Assembly: GCF_000308615.1 (NCBI RefSeq)
Contig: NZ_BAGB01000047.1
Coordinates: forward strand, 475,342 to 539,341
Length of the DNA stretch: 64,000 nucleotides
Origin: Nocardia jiangxiensis NBRC 101359
GTDB lineage: Bacteria; Actinomycetota; Actinomycetes; Mycobacteriales; Mycobacteriaceae
Reading direction: 5' to 3'
Of this stretch, positions 9,373 through 17,675 are shown in pieces. The translations under genes were made by a program, and so were the position numbers. The notes beneath the pieces were generated by a model. That model saw only the letters and a program-made list of their open reading frames with translations, did not search any database and was not told the origin of the DNA. Numbering within the stretch: the first letter of the stretch is position 1; each line of letters begins with the position of its first letter.

Positions 9373-9484
9373 TGCTCTCCTCACTGAGAGGTCGAGCGTG
9401 GCGGCCCGTCACCTGTGGACGGGGGGCCCGCACGACCTCGGGTTATCTCCGATGGACGTTCATCGCTGGTACTTCACGGTGTGC

Positions 9485-9814
9485 TCATGAGTGCTCGTGC
9501 CTGTTCTCGAGGTAGTGCTCCAGGGCTGAGATATCCAGTTTTCCGGACACTCGTAGTGCTCTGCCGAACGATCGACGCCGTTCCGCATTGCTCAGACAAG
9601 CCGATGAGGGGTGCAACCAGGCACCCCTTCCGGGAAGTCTGCGCCGCGGATCGGGAACGATCGCAACGCTGTCCGTTCCGGACGTCTGCGCCACGATCCG
9701 CAACAGATCGGCGGCCAGCTCGCGTTTCCGGCATCCGATGCACGTCCGGACGGGTCCGGTGCGCGGCGGTGCCGAAGACTCGCGCTGAGCCAACGTCCAC
9801 TGTACCGCTGTCAT
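9485..9814 (-). CDS. YlxR family protein (DUF448)
   Basis: A small basic protein (about 109 residues) with the YlxR signature GPVRTCIGCRKRELAADLLR near the N-terminus and LPGRGAWLHPSSACL (GRGA-W motif) further on. YlxR proteins are usually encoded between nusA and infB. They are proposed RNA-binding or RNase P-associated proteins, but the role in actinobacteria is unsettled. The ATG at 9814 (MTAVQWTL) avoids overlap with the end of nusA. Upstream in-frame codons to 9931 would overlap nusA and are less likely. Confidence 0.88.
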   Translation of the reverse strand: MTAVQWTLAQRESSAPPRTGPVRTCIGCRKRELAADLLRIVAQTSGTDSVAIVPDPRRRLPGRGAWLHPSSACLSNAERRRSFGRALRVSGKLDISALEHYLENRHEHS

Positions 9815-9878
9815 GTCCGGAACCCCGCATCCAGCCCTCTGGTTAGCTACCAACCTGTCATCCCGTGCGAGAAATCTC

Positions 9879-10907
9879 TCACCCGCGCTGGGCCTCCGAA
9901 CGCATCGGGCCTGCCGGATCCGGCGCCGCATCGCTGCGGATATCGATCCGCCAGCCCGTCAGGCGCGCGGCCAGGCGGGCGTTCTGCCCCTCCTTGCCGA
10001 TCGCCAGCGACAGCTGGAAATCCGGGACGACCACCCGCGCGGCACGGCCCTCCTCGTCGACGACCGTGACGGAGACAACCTTCGACGGGGACAGCGCATT
10101 CCCGACGAAGGTGGCCGGATCCTCGGCGTAGTCGATGATGTCGATCTTCTCGCCCGCGAGCTCGCTCATCACGTTGCGCACGCGCTGGCCCATCGGGCCG
10201 ATGCACGCGCCCTTGGCGTTCACGCCCGACACGGTGGTGCGCACGGCGATCTTGGAGCGGTGCCCGGCCTCGCGGGCGACCGCGACGATCTCCACCGAGC
10301 CGTCGGCGATCTCGGGCACCTCCAGCGCGAACAGCCGCCGCACCAGATTCGGATGCGTGCGCGAGAGCGTGATCTGCGGACCACGCGGCCCGCGCGAGAC
10401 GCCCACCACGTAGCACTTGATCCGATCGCCGTGCTCGTACTTCTCCCCCGGCACCTGCTCGGCGGGCGGGATCAGCCCCTCGGTCCCGTGCACCTCGCTG
10501 CCGATCCGCACCACGATGGTTCCGCGGGCGTTCATCCGGGCGTCGCGCTGCACGACGCCGCCGACGATATCGCCCTCGTGCGTGGAGAATTCGCCGAACG
10601 ACTTCTCGTTCTCCGCATCGCGCAACCGCTGCAGCACCACCTGACGCGCGGTCGTCGCGGCGATGCGCCCGAACCCCTCGGGGGTGTCGTCCCATTCGGA
10701 GATGACGTTGCCGTCCGCGTCGAGTTCGCGAGCCATCACCCGCACCACACCGGACTTCTGGTTGATGTCGATGCGCGCGTTGGGCTCGTGACCCTCGGTG
10801 TGCCGGTAGGCGGTGAGTAGGGCGGACTCGATCGCGGAGATCACGGTCTCCATCGCGATGCCCTTGTCCGCGACGATCGCGCGCAGGGCTTCGATTTCGA
10901 TGTTCAT
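9879..10907 (-). CDS. nusA: Transcription termination/antitermination factor NusA
   Basis: NusA binds RNA polymerase and nascent RNA to control pausing, termination and rRNA antitermination. The 342-residue protein has the N-terminal polymerase-binding domain, an S1 domain around GDIVGGVVQRDARMNARGTI, then two KH domains (VRTTVSGVNAKGACIGPMGQ and VVVPDFQLSLAIGKEGQNAR, the latter with the IGKEGQ KH loop). It lacks the C-terminal acidic repeats of enteric NusA, as is usual for actinobacteria. The ATG overlaps the stop codon of rimP by 4 bases (ATGA), so the two are translationally coupled. Confidence 0.96.
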   Translation of the reverse strand: MNIEIEALRAIVADKGIAMETVISAIESALLTAYRHTEGHEPNARIDINQKSGVVRVMARELDADGNVISEWDDTPEGFGRIAATTARQVVLQRLRDAENEKSFGEFSTHEGDIVGGVVQRDARMNARGTIVVRIGSEVHGTEGLIPPAEQVPGEKYEHGDRIKCYVVGVSRGPRGPQITLSRTHPNLVRRLFALEVPEIADGSVEIVAVAREAGHRSKIAVRTTVSGVNAKGACIGPMGQRVRNVMSELAGEKIDIIDYAEDPATFVGNALSPSKVVSVTVVDEEGRAARVVVPDFQLSLAIGKEGQNARLAARLTGWRIDIRSDAAPDPAGPMRSEAQRG

Positions 10908-11515
10908 GCCATGGTCCCTTCGGTCGAAGCTGGCGCTGATTGGATTGCTCCCTGGTCGTCCTGTGCCCCGGGCGCCGGGCGTCCGGGGGCGACTCCCCCG
11001 GCGAGTTCCATCTCCGCCGCGCCCGGCGCGGAGAATTCCACCTGGACCACGGCGCGCTCGATATCGGCGAGCGGGATGTGGACGCGGTGGGGCTTTCGCC
11101 GTCCGCCGAGTACCAGAGCCACCTCGGTGTCGGTGGTCTCACCGACTCGGGCCTCGAACTTCCCGGTGTCCTCGGGAACGGGCGCATCGGGGCGCAGGGT
11201 GATGCGCACCTTGCGGCCGCGAGCGCGGCGCCAGTGGCGTGGATGGGTCAACGGACGGTCCACCCCGGGGGTGGTGACTTCGAGCAGATACGGAGTTTCA
11301 CCGAAATCACCCGCCTCGTCCAGGATTTCGGAGACATCGGTGCTCAGGTCCGCCACCGCGTCCAGATCGACGGTGGCATCGCTATCGATGGTGACCACGA
11401 CTCGCGCCTGGTCCTTGCCCGCGCCCGACACAGCAACGCCCTCGAGATCGAACCCTCGACTCTCGACGAGCTCAGCAACGAGCTGGCTCACCCTTTCCTC
11501 GGTCGGCATCGGCAT
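10904..11515 (-). CDS. rimP: Ribosome maturation factor RimP
   Basis: RimP assists 30S assembly. The 203-residue protein contains LVAELVESRGFDLEGVAVSG, DLDAVADLSTDVSEILDE and PYLLEVTTPGVDRPLTHPRH, the last being the conserved RimP signature. A C-terminal tail rich in Pro/Gly/Ala follows the SH3-like domain. I chose ATG 11515 because AGGAG lies about nine bases upstream. It is the first gene of the minus-strand run rimP-nusA-ylxR-infB and is coupled to nusA by a 4-base overlap. The operon promoter should lie in 11516-11855. Confidence 0.92.
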   Translation of the reverse strand: MPMPTEERVSQLVAELVESRGFDLEGVAVSGAGKDQARVVVTIDSDATVDLDAVADLSTDVSEILDEAGDFGETPYLLEVTTPGVDRPLTHPRHWRRARGRKVRITLRPDAPVPEDTGKFEARVGETTDTEVALVLGGRRKPHRVHIPLADIERAVVQVEFSAPGAAEMELAGGVAPGRPAPGAQDDQGAIQSAPASTEGTMA

Positions 11516-11855
11516 GTGGGGCGGCTCCTGGTTCAGTTGTGGCGGGTTGGAGTTGTCGGTATCGGTCCTGGTCGAGCATGGTCGGCGCGCGGCGTCGGCG
11601 GAATACTCCACCGGAGGTCTAGCGTAACGCGCTGCAAGAGTGTAAAGGACCAGCCACCGTTCTCAGGTTTCCCGTGCTCACAGCGGCCGCCGTGGGCTCT
11701 CGTCGGCGCGGTTCGCCGCTTCGGGTGCGAGCCGGGCGCGAATCCGCACAGCGAACCCGCTCCGGACCGGACGAGAGTCGGCTCGGCGTCGTCGCCGCGC
11801 GGGCCGCGACGCGCCCGCCGTCCCCGGTCGGGACGATGACTGGCACGATGTACGC
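11516..11855. other. Intergenic region between divergent rimP and Tat-lipoprotein genes
   Basis: About 340 bases with no supportable gene. It must contain the promoter of the rimP-nusA-infB operon (minus) and that of the lipoprotein gene (plus). The lipoprotein gene starts with a GTG at 11856 without a Shine-Dalgarno sequence, so it may be translated from a leaderless transcript. I could not fix -35/-10 boxes with confidence on either strand. Confidence 0.5.
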
Positions 11856-12413
11856 GTGCCGACCAGTCATCGCGTCCATCCACCCGGCAGTTCCGCGCCA
11901 CCCGCCGCCGATGCAGGAATTCGGACCGCCGCACTCGACCGCCGGGCGCTGCTGCGCGTCGCGGGCGGCGGTGCGTTCGCGATCATGTCCCTGAGCGCCG
12001 CGGCCTGCGCCAAGGACAAGCCACTAGAGCCGGACGCACTACTGCCGCACGAGGTTTCGGCTCGCACCGACGCGGTGTGGGCGAGGGCCGCCGCGGCCAC
12101 CGCACCCGACAAGGCTGCCGCGCTGACCGTCGTCGCGACCCAGCGCACCGCCCACGCCGACGCCCTGCGCGCCGAGATCGATCGAGCCATCGGCCTGTAC
12201 GGCGACGGCACCAAACCGAAGTCGGCCAGCCCGCCGGTCACGCCCCCGGTCGCCCCGTCGCCGCCACCGACCGTCGATGCCGTGCGCACCCGGATCGCCA
12301 CGGCACAGAAGTCGGCCGCCGACGCGGCGCCGACGATTTCCGCCTACCGCGCCGGGCTGCTGGCCTCGATCAGCGCGTCCTGCGCCGCCCACGTGGAGGT
12401 TCTGCTGACTTAA
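11856..12413 (+). CDS. Tat-exported alanine-rich lipoprotein (Rv2843-like)
   Basis: A 185-residue protein with an N-terminal signal LDRRALLRVAGGGAFAIMSL followed by SAAAC. This is a twin-arginine signal plus lipobox, so the mature protein should be lipidated on Cys about residue 51 and face the cell-wall space. The mature part is Ala-rich and helical with a Pro-rich linker (SASPPVTPPVAPSPPPT). Position between rimP and proS, and pairing with a DUF4439 gene, match M. tuberculosis Rv2843-Rv2844. Function is unknown. In this genome a TnpB remnant separates it from its usual partner. Confidence 0.7.
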   Translation: MPTSHRVHPPGSSAPPAADAGIRTAALDRRALLRVAGGGAFAIMSLSAAACAKDKPLEPDALLPHEVSARTDAVWARAAAATAPDKAAALTVVATQRTAHADALRAEIDRAIGLYGDGTKPKSASPPVTPPVAPSPPPTVDAVRTRIATAQKSAADAAPTISAYRAGLLASISASCAAHVEVLLT

Positions 12414-12418
12414 CGGCT

Positions 12419-12438
12419 CTCCTGCCTGAAGGCGGGAG
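12419..12438. repeat. Hairpin at the presumed right end of the IS200/IS605 remnant
   Basis: CTCCTGCC at 12419-12426 pairs with GGCGGGAG at 12431-12438 across the four-base loop TGAA, one pair being T-G. It lies 10-30 bases beyond the stop of the tnpB remnant on the minus strand, where IS200/IS605-type elements carry the subterminal hairpin recognised for excision and where the omega-RNA scaffold ends. It could alternatively serve as the terminator of the lipoprotein gene, whose stop is six bases away. Confidence 0.5.
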
Positions 12439-12447
12439 ATTTCCAGC

Positions 12448-12660
12448 TCAGACCGCAACCGAACCACCCACCCGGAGGAGGTGATCCGATTGTCTTACAT
12501 CCTCGACACCGACGTGGCCCCGTTCTGCCACGGCCAGAATCACTCTGGCAGCGTTCCGGTCCCGACTGTCTGCGAATCCGCAAGCCTCGCACCGGAAGTT
12601 CCTCTCGTGCAGTTCGAGTCGCTTGGTTCTCGCGAAACACCGACCGCACGTCATGACAAC
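12448..12660 (-). pseudogene. tnpB: Remnant of TnpB (IS200/IS605 OrfB), C-terminal zinc-ribbon only
   Basis: On the minus strand the frame reads MTCGRCFARTKRL, then NFRCEACGF and DRDRNAARVILAVAE. CxxC...CxxC followed by D-R-x-x-N-A-A is the signature of the C-terminal zinc finger and last RuvC Asp segment of TnpB. Only about 67 codons remain, ending at a TGA at 12448-12450. The RuvC I and II Asp/Glu residues and all upstream domains are missing, so it cannot be active. The element is inserted between two genes that are adjacent in mycobacteria. The open frame extends upstream to 12714, but similarity fades before about 12660. Confidence 0.75.
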
Positions 12661-12772
12661 ACCGGATCGGCGGCGCGTCCCGGCCGCAGCCGGTATGTGC
12701 ACCACCTCACACACTCGAACATACTATCGAAAGACGTTCTCATGCAACCGGAGTATCCAAGGCGGAATCCTG

Positions 12773-13216
12773 ATGAGTACCGCTGATCAGTCGGCGTTGA
12801 CCGCTGCGCTCAACGCCGAATACGCCGCCGTCTACGCCTACGGCGTCATCTCGGCCTACGCGGCCGCGGACCGCAACCAGATCATCGTCGACTTCACCGC
12901 GGCCCACCGCGCGCGCCGCGACGCCACCATCGACGCACTGAAGGCCACCGGGGCATCGGTCCCCGGCCCCGCCGCGGCCTACCCGCCGCCGTTCACGGTG
13001 AACGATCCGATTCCGGCGGCCAAACTCGCCGTCACGGTCGAAACCGATACCGCGATCGCCTGGCGCTCGGCCATCGAACGCGCCGACTCCCCGGCCGTCC
13101 GCCGCACCGGCACCGAAGCCCTGACCGAGTGTTCGGTGCGCCTGGCCACCTGGCAGAAGATCCTGGGCACGAATCCGGCCACGGTCGCGTTCCCGGGCAG
13201 ACCTACGCAGAGCTAG
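12773..13216 (+). CDS. DUF4439 ferritin-like four-helix protein (Rv2844-like)
   Basis: A 147-residue helical protein: ALTAALNAEYAAVYAYGVIS, IIVDFTAAHRARRDATIDAL and ALTECSVRLATWQKILG give the four-helix, ferritin-like pattern of DUF4439. The conserved E-Y...Y and AHRARRD residues recall ferritin-like metal sites, but binding has not been shown. The ATG at 12773 has a weak AAGGCGG upstream. In mycobacteria it follows the lipoprotein gene directly; here a TnpB remnant of roughly 350 bp intervenes. That may have forced it to rely on its own promoter. Confidence 0.75.
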   Translation: MSTADQSALTAALNAEYAAVYAYGVISAYAAADRNQIIVDFTAAHRARRDATIDALKATGASVPGPAAAYPPPFTVNDPIPAAKLAVTVETDTAIAWRSAIERADSPAVRRTGTEALTECSVRLATWQKILGTNPATVAFPGRPTQS

Positions 13217-13271
13217 ATCCGGGCCCCGGCCTCGTCGATTACGACCAGACCGGGGCGTCGACCGGTAGCTC

Positions 13272-15029
13272 TCAGCCGCGCACCTTGTCCAGGACCGCCT
13301 GAACCGCGTCCTGCGCGGGAATCTCGTCACCGGTTCCGGCGAAGCGGTCGCGCAGTTCGACCTTGCCGTCGGCCCAGCCGCGGCCGACGACCAGGACCAG
13401 GGGCATGCCGAGAAGTTCGGCGTCCTTGAACTTCACTCCGGGCGACGCGGTGCGATCATCGAGCAGGACCTCGAGACCGGCCGAATCCAGTTGGGCGGCA
13501 ACCTGTTCCGCACCGGCGCGAGCGCCCGCGTCCTTGTTCGCGATGACCACGTGCACGTCGAAGGGGGCCACCTCGCGCGGCCAGCGCAGGCCCTTGTCGT
13601 CGTGCATCTGTTCGGCGAGCACCGCGACCATGCGCGAGACGCCGATGCCGTACGAGCCCATGATCAGCCGGACCGGTTTGCCGTTCTCGCCCAGGACATC
13701 GACCTCGAAGGTGTCGGTGTACTTGTAGCCGAGCTGGAAGATGTGCCCGATCTCGATACCCCGCGCGGCGACCAGCGTGCCGCGGCCATCGGGCGAGGGA
13801 TCGCCGTCGCGCACCTCGGCGGCCTCGATCGTGCCGTCGGGGGTGAAATCGCGTCCGGCGACCAGGCCGACCACATGGCGTCCGGGCGAGTCCGCGCCGG
13901 TGATCCAGGCGGTCCCGGTGACCACGCGCGGGTCGACCAGATAACGAACACCGTTGGCCTGCAAGGACTTCGGGCCGATGTAGCCCTTCGCCAGGAAGGC
14001 GTTGGCCTTGAAGTCGTCCTCGGTGAGCAGTTCGACCTCGGCGGGTTCGAGCGCGGCGCCCAGGCGCTTGTCGTCCACCTCGCGGTCACCCGGGACGCCG
14101 ATGCCCAGGATCTCGGTCTTGCCGTCCGGGTGACGCAGCTTGACCATGACGTTCTTCAAGGTGTCCGCGGCGGTGACGGGCCGCCCGTACTGCTCGGCGA
14201 TCCCGGCGCCGTTGGCCCAGTCGACCAGCGAGGCGATGGTGGGCGTGCCGGGAGTGTCGTGCTCCTGCGCGGCCGGCTGACCGTCGAGCGGAATCTCCGC
14301 GGGCGCGGGAGTGATCACCGCTTCGACATTCGCGGCATATCCCGATTCGCGGCAGACCACATAGGTGTCCTCGCCGACGGGGCTGTCGGCCAGGAATTCC
14401 TCCGACGCGCTGCCGCCCATCGCCCCGGAAGTCGCCGCGACGATCACATAGCTGACCCCGAGCCGGTCGAAGATCCGCTGATAAGCCTGGCGGTGTGCGT
14501 CGTAGCTGGCCCGCAGACCCTGCTCGTCCAGATCGAACGAGTACGAATCCTTCATGACGAATTCGCGGCCGCGCAGAATTCCGGCGCGCGGACGTTCCTC
14601 GTCGCGGTACTTGGTCTGGATCTGATACAGCGTGACGGGCAGATCCTTGTAGGAGTTGTACTCACCCTTCACGGTGAGTGCGAACAATTCCTCGTGGGTG
14701 GGTCCGAGCAGGTAATCCGCCTTCTTGCGATCCTGCAGCCGGAACAGCGCGTCACCGTATTCGGTCCAGCGATTGGTGGCCTCGTAGGGTTCGCGCGGCA
14801 ACAGCGCAGGCAGCGAGATCTCCTGCGCGCCGATACCGTCCATCTCCTCGCGCACCACCTGCTCCACCTTGCGCAGCACCCGCAGCCCCAGCGGCAGCCA
14901 CGAGTAGACGCCCGGCGCGATCCGGCGGACGTATCCGGCACGGACGAGAAGCTTGTGGCTGGGCACCTCGGCGTCGGCGGGATCGTCACGCAGGGTGCGC
15001 AGGAACAGGTGTGAGAGACGGGTGATCAC
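13272..15029 (-). CDS. proS: Prolyl-tRNA synthetase (bacterial type)
   Basis: ProRS charges tRNA-Pro. The 585-residue class II enzyme begins VITRLSHLFLRTLRDDPADA and shows motif 1 (EQVVREEMDGIGAQEISLPA), motif 2 (TKYRDEERPRAGILRGREF) and motif 3 (MGSYGIGVSRMVAVLAEQ). A large insertion (INS editing) domain lies between motifs 2 and 3 around residues 225-400, then a C-terminal anticodon-binding domain (DVHVVIANKDAGARAGAEQV). The GTG at 15029 matches the family N-terminus. It lies downstream of the DUF4439 gene, convergent, as in M. tuberculosis (Rv2845c). Confidence 0.97.
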   Translation of the reverse strand: MITRLSHLFLRTLRDDPADAEVPSHKLLVRAGYVRRIAPGVYSWLPLGLRVLRKVEQVVREEMDGIGAQEISLPALLPREPYEATNRWTEYGDALFRLQDRKKADYLLGPTHEELFALTVKGEYNSYKDLPVTLYQIQTKYRDEERPRAGILRGREFVMKDSYSFDLDEQGLRASYDAHRQAYQRIFDRLGVSYVIVAATSGAMGGSASEEFLADSPVGEDTYVVCRESGYAANVEAVITPAPAEIPLDGQPAAQEHDTPGTPTIASLVDWANGAGIAEQYGRPVTAADTLKNVMVKLRHPDGKTEILGIGVPGDREVDDKRLGAALEPAEVELLTEDDFKANAFLAKGYIGPKSLQANGVRYLVDPRVVTGTAWITGADSPGRHVVGLVAGRDFTPDGTIEAAEVRDGDPSPDGRGTLVAARGIEIGHIFQLGYKYTDTFEVDVLGENGKPVRLIMGSYGIGVSRMVAVLAEQMHDDKGLRWPREVAPFDVHVVIANKDAGARAGAEQVAAQLDSAGLEVLLDDRTASPGVKFKDAELLGMPLVLVVGRGWADGKVELRDRFAGTGDEIPAQDAVQAVLDKVRG

Positions 15030-15121
15030 GGATGCACAGAGTAGACCGTGCTCCTGCCACGCGGATCGGCGAGCCACTCCCCTCCCCACGCCCGCGCTGC
15101 GCGCCGGTACCGTATCGGCTC

Positions 15122-15865
15122 GTGCTGGTGCTGCTGCCTCCCTCCGAAACCAAGTCCGACGGTGGAAAACTCGGTCCGCTCGACCTGAACGAGCTGTCCC
15201 TGCCGCAGCTGACCGCCGTGCGCGACAAGCTGATCACCCACCTTGTCGAGCTGGCCGCCGACCCCGCGGCCGCCCGTGCGGCCCTGGGCCTGGGCAAAGC
15301 CGCCGATACGGAGATCGCGCGCAATGCCGCGCTGCGCACCTCACCCACCCGGCCCGCGCTCGAGCGCTACACCGGAGTGCTCTACGACGCGCTGGATGCC
15401 GGAGCGTTCACGCCCGCGCAGCGCGGCAAGGCCCGTGCCCGCCTGGCCATCGGCTCGGCGCTGTTCGGCGTGGTGCGCGCGGGCGATCCGATTCCGGCCT
15501 ATCGCCTCTCGGGCGGATCCAAGCTGCCCGGGATGGCGACGCTGGCCTCGCTGTGGAAACCGGTGCTGACTCCCGCGTTGCGGGAGGAGGCCGCCGGGCA
15601 GCTGGTCGTGGATCTGCGCTCGGGCACCTATCAGCAGCTGGGCCGCGTCCCCGGTGCGGTCACCGCGACCGTGCTCACCGAACGTCCGGACGGCAGCCGC
15701 ACGGTGGTGAGTCACTTCAACAAGCATCACAAGGGCCTGCTGGCCCGCGCGCTGGTCCTGAGCCGCGCCGAGCCCACCGATATCGCGGGTCTGGCACGGA
15801 TCGCCGAAAAAGCGGGACTGCGTATCGAAATCGCCTCCTCCACCGAACTCCTCGTCCTCACCTGA
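15122..15865 (+). CDS. yaaA: YaaA family peroxide-stress protein (DUF328)
   Basis: A 247-residue protein starting VLVLLPPSETKSDGG, the characteristic N-terminus of YaaA. FNKHHKGLLARAL and YRLSGGSKLPGMATLASLWK are conserved basic segments. In E. coli YaaA limits free iron and protects DNA during peroxide stress. The family contains an HhH-like DNA-binding surface. GTG at 15122 is chosen; GTG at 15128 is equally possible. It is divergent from proS with about 90 bp between starts, and there is no clear Shine-Dalgarno sequence. Confidence 0.88.
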   Translation: MLVLLPPSETKSDGGKLGPLDLNELSLPQLTAVRDKLITHLVELAADPAAARAALGLGKAADTEIARNAALRTSPTRPALERYTGVLYDALDAGAFTPAQRGKARARLAIGSALFGVVRAGDPIPAYRLSGGSKLPGMATLASLWKPVLTPALREEAAGQLVVDLRSGTYQQLGRVPGAVTATVLTERPDGSRTVVSHFNKHHKGLLARALVLSRAEPTDIAGLARIAEKAGLRIEIASSTELLVLT

Positions 15866-16072
15866 GATGAATTTCCGGTATCGCGAAATTGAACGTGGCA
15901 CATCGGAAAACGCAACTATTTTCGCGAAATACCAAAGCATGCAGGCATTTCCGCAGCAACTGCCGCGTAACTTATTGTCTCGCTTGGGAACGGCAGCGTT
16001 TGTGCCGTAATGTCTCCGGGACGCACCGGATAATGCCGCGCATTCATTCCCTGTGATGTCGAGGAGCTCGGC

Positions 16073-17506
16073 GTGGGTACCCATTCCCTACGTGAAGACA
16101 AGGTCGCACGCGAACGCGAAGACAAAGCACTGCGGCAATTGACCGATCGACTGGTCGCGGACTATACGGACACCCATGCCGAGCAGGATGTCCACACCGC
16201 GATCGGCGCCGCGCGCAGTCGTTTCGACGGACACGCCATCCGCGATTTCATCCCGATCCTGGTCGAGCGCGTCGCGCGCCGATCGCTGGACGGCGAGCCC
16301 GAACCCGGCGCCGAGCCCACGGAGGCCGAACAGGAATCGAGTGCACCGCGGACCGCCGGATCCGGCATCGCGGACCGATTGCGTTCCGCGGCAATGGATC
16401 TGCTCCCGCCGCCCTGGAGCGGACGCAATCTGATCGGCCCGGTCGCCGCGGCGATCGTCGTCGTGGTCGTGGTGGCGCTCGCCTTCGGCACCGGTGGGTC
16501 ACACCAATCCACCACGGCCGCAACACCTTCGGTGACAACCCTGCACGGTGTGATCGGCTCGGAGAAGCTCGCCTACTTCAACGACCCGAAGGTGGTCTCC
16601 GAACTGGCCCGGCACGGACTGCGAGTACACGTCGAACCGGCCGGGTCCCGCCAGATCGCCACGTCGGTGGACCTGAACAAGTTCGACTTCGCCTTCCCAT
16701 CGAGTACCCCTGCGGCGGAAGTGATTCTGCGCGAACGCAACATCACCACCCGGTACACGCCCTTCTCCTCGCCGATGGCGATCGCGACCTTCAAGCCCAT
16801 CGTGGATCTGCTCACCGCGGCCGGTGTCGTGCGGCCGGGCCCGGTACCCACCTTGGACATGCAGCGCTATCTGGATCTGGCCGGCGCCGGAACGCAGTGG
16901 AATCAGTTGCCCGGCAACACCACCTATCCGGTGCCGAAGAACATCCTGGTCTCCACCACCGACCCGCGCAGCTCCAACTCCGCCGCGATGTATCTGGCGA
17001 TCGCCAGCTATGTGGCCAACGACAACACGATCGTGCGCGGTGCCACCGCTGAGGACAACGCGGTGCAGAAGGTGTCGAAACTCTTTGTCGACCAGGGTTA
17101 TTCGGACAATTCCAGTAAGGGACCGTTCGACGAGTACCTGTCCGGCGGCATGGGCCCGATGCCCATGGTGCTGATCTACGAGGCGCAGTTCGTGGAGGCG
17201 TCGGTAGCGGGCAAGATCACCCCCGACATGGTGCTGATGTATCCGTCACCGACGGTGCTGTCCCGGCACACCCTGGTACCGCTGAACACCGAGGGCGACC
17301 GTCTCGGCAAGCTGCTGTCCACCGATCCCGAACTCCAGCAACTCGCCGCCGAACACGGCTTCCGCACCGGCGATCCGGCCGAGTTCGCCTCGGTGGCAAC
17401 CGAATACCACGCCCCGGTCACCCCACAGGTGGTCGATGTGGTCGATACGCCCAGCTACGACACCCTGCAGCATCTGCTCGACGGCGTGGCGCGGGCCTAC
17501 AACTGA
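16073..17506 (+). CDS. Membrane-anchored protein: N-terminal three-helix domain, one TM helix, binding-protein-like extracellular domain
   Basis: Not recognised as a named protein. Residues 1-75 (REREDKALRQLTDRL ... FDGHAIRDFIPILVERVARR) resemble the three-helix bundle dimerisation domain common in Nocardia and Rhodococcus. A Pro/Glu linker follows, then one hydrophobic helix (IGPVAAAIVVVVVVALAFG, about residues 123-141). The remaining ~330 residues look like a periplasmic solute-binding fold (IGSEKLAYFNDPKVVSELAR, YPVPKNILVSTTDPRSSNSA, GPMPMVLIYEAQFVEASVAG). The protein would be anchored with its large domain outside. GTG at 16073 has GAGGAG upstream. It lies 169 bp before the DUF7873-like gene on the same strand. 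Confidence 0.7.
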   Translation: MGTHSLREDKVAREREDKALRQLTDRLVADYTDTHAEQDVHTAIGAARSRFDGHAIRDFIPILVERVARRSLDGEPEPGAEPTEAEQESSAPRTAGSGIADRLRSAAMDLLPPPWSGRNLIGPVAAAIVVVVVVALAFGTGGSHQSTTAATPSVTTLHGVIGSEKLAYFNDPKVVSELARHGLRVHVEPAGSRQIATSVDLNKFDFAFPSSTPAAEVILRERNITTRYTPFSSPMAIATFKPIVDLLTAAGVVRPGPVPTLDMQRYLDLAGAGTQWNQLPGNTTYPVPKNILVSTTDPRSSNSAAMYLAIASYVANDNTIVRGATAEDNAVQKVSKLFVDQGYSDNSSKGPFDEYLSGGMGPMPMVLIYEAQFVEASVAGKITPDMVLMYPSPTVLSRHTLVPLNTEGDRLGKLLSTDPELQQLAAEHGFRTGDPAEFASVATEYHAPVTPQVVDVVDTPSYDTLQHLLDGVARAYN

Positions 17507-17675
17507 CCGTCCACACCTGATCCGATGATCGTGGTCCGATAATTCGGATGCGCCCTTCGCGCGGTTCGGCGTACCGTCTGTTCGTCGCTCGCACTCGGTA
17601 ATGACTCCAGGTGTGGCACAAGGTTTTCCGACGACTGCTGCACGGTACGAGAACGGTGCGGAGGGAGGCATCATC

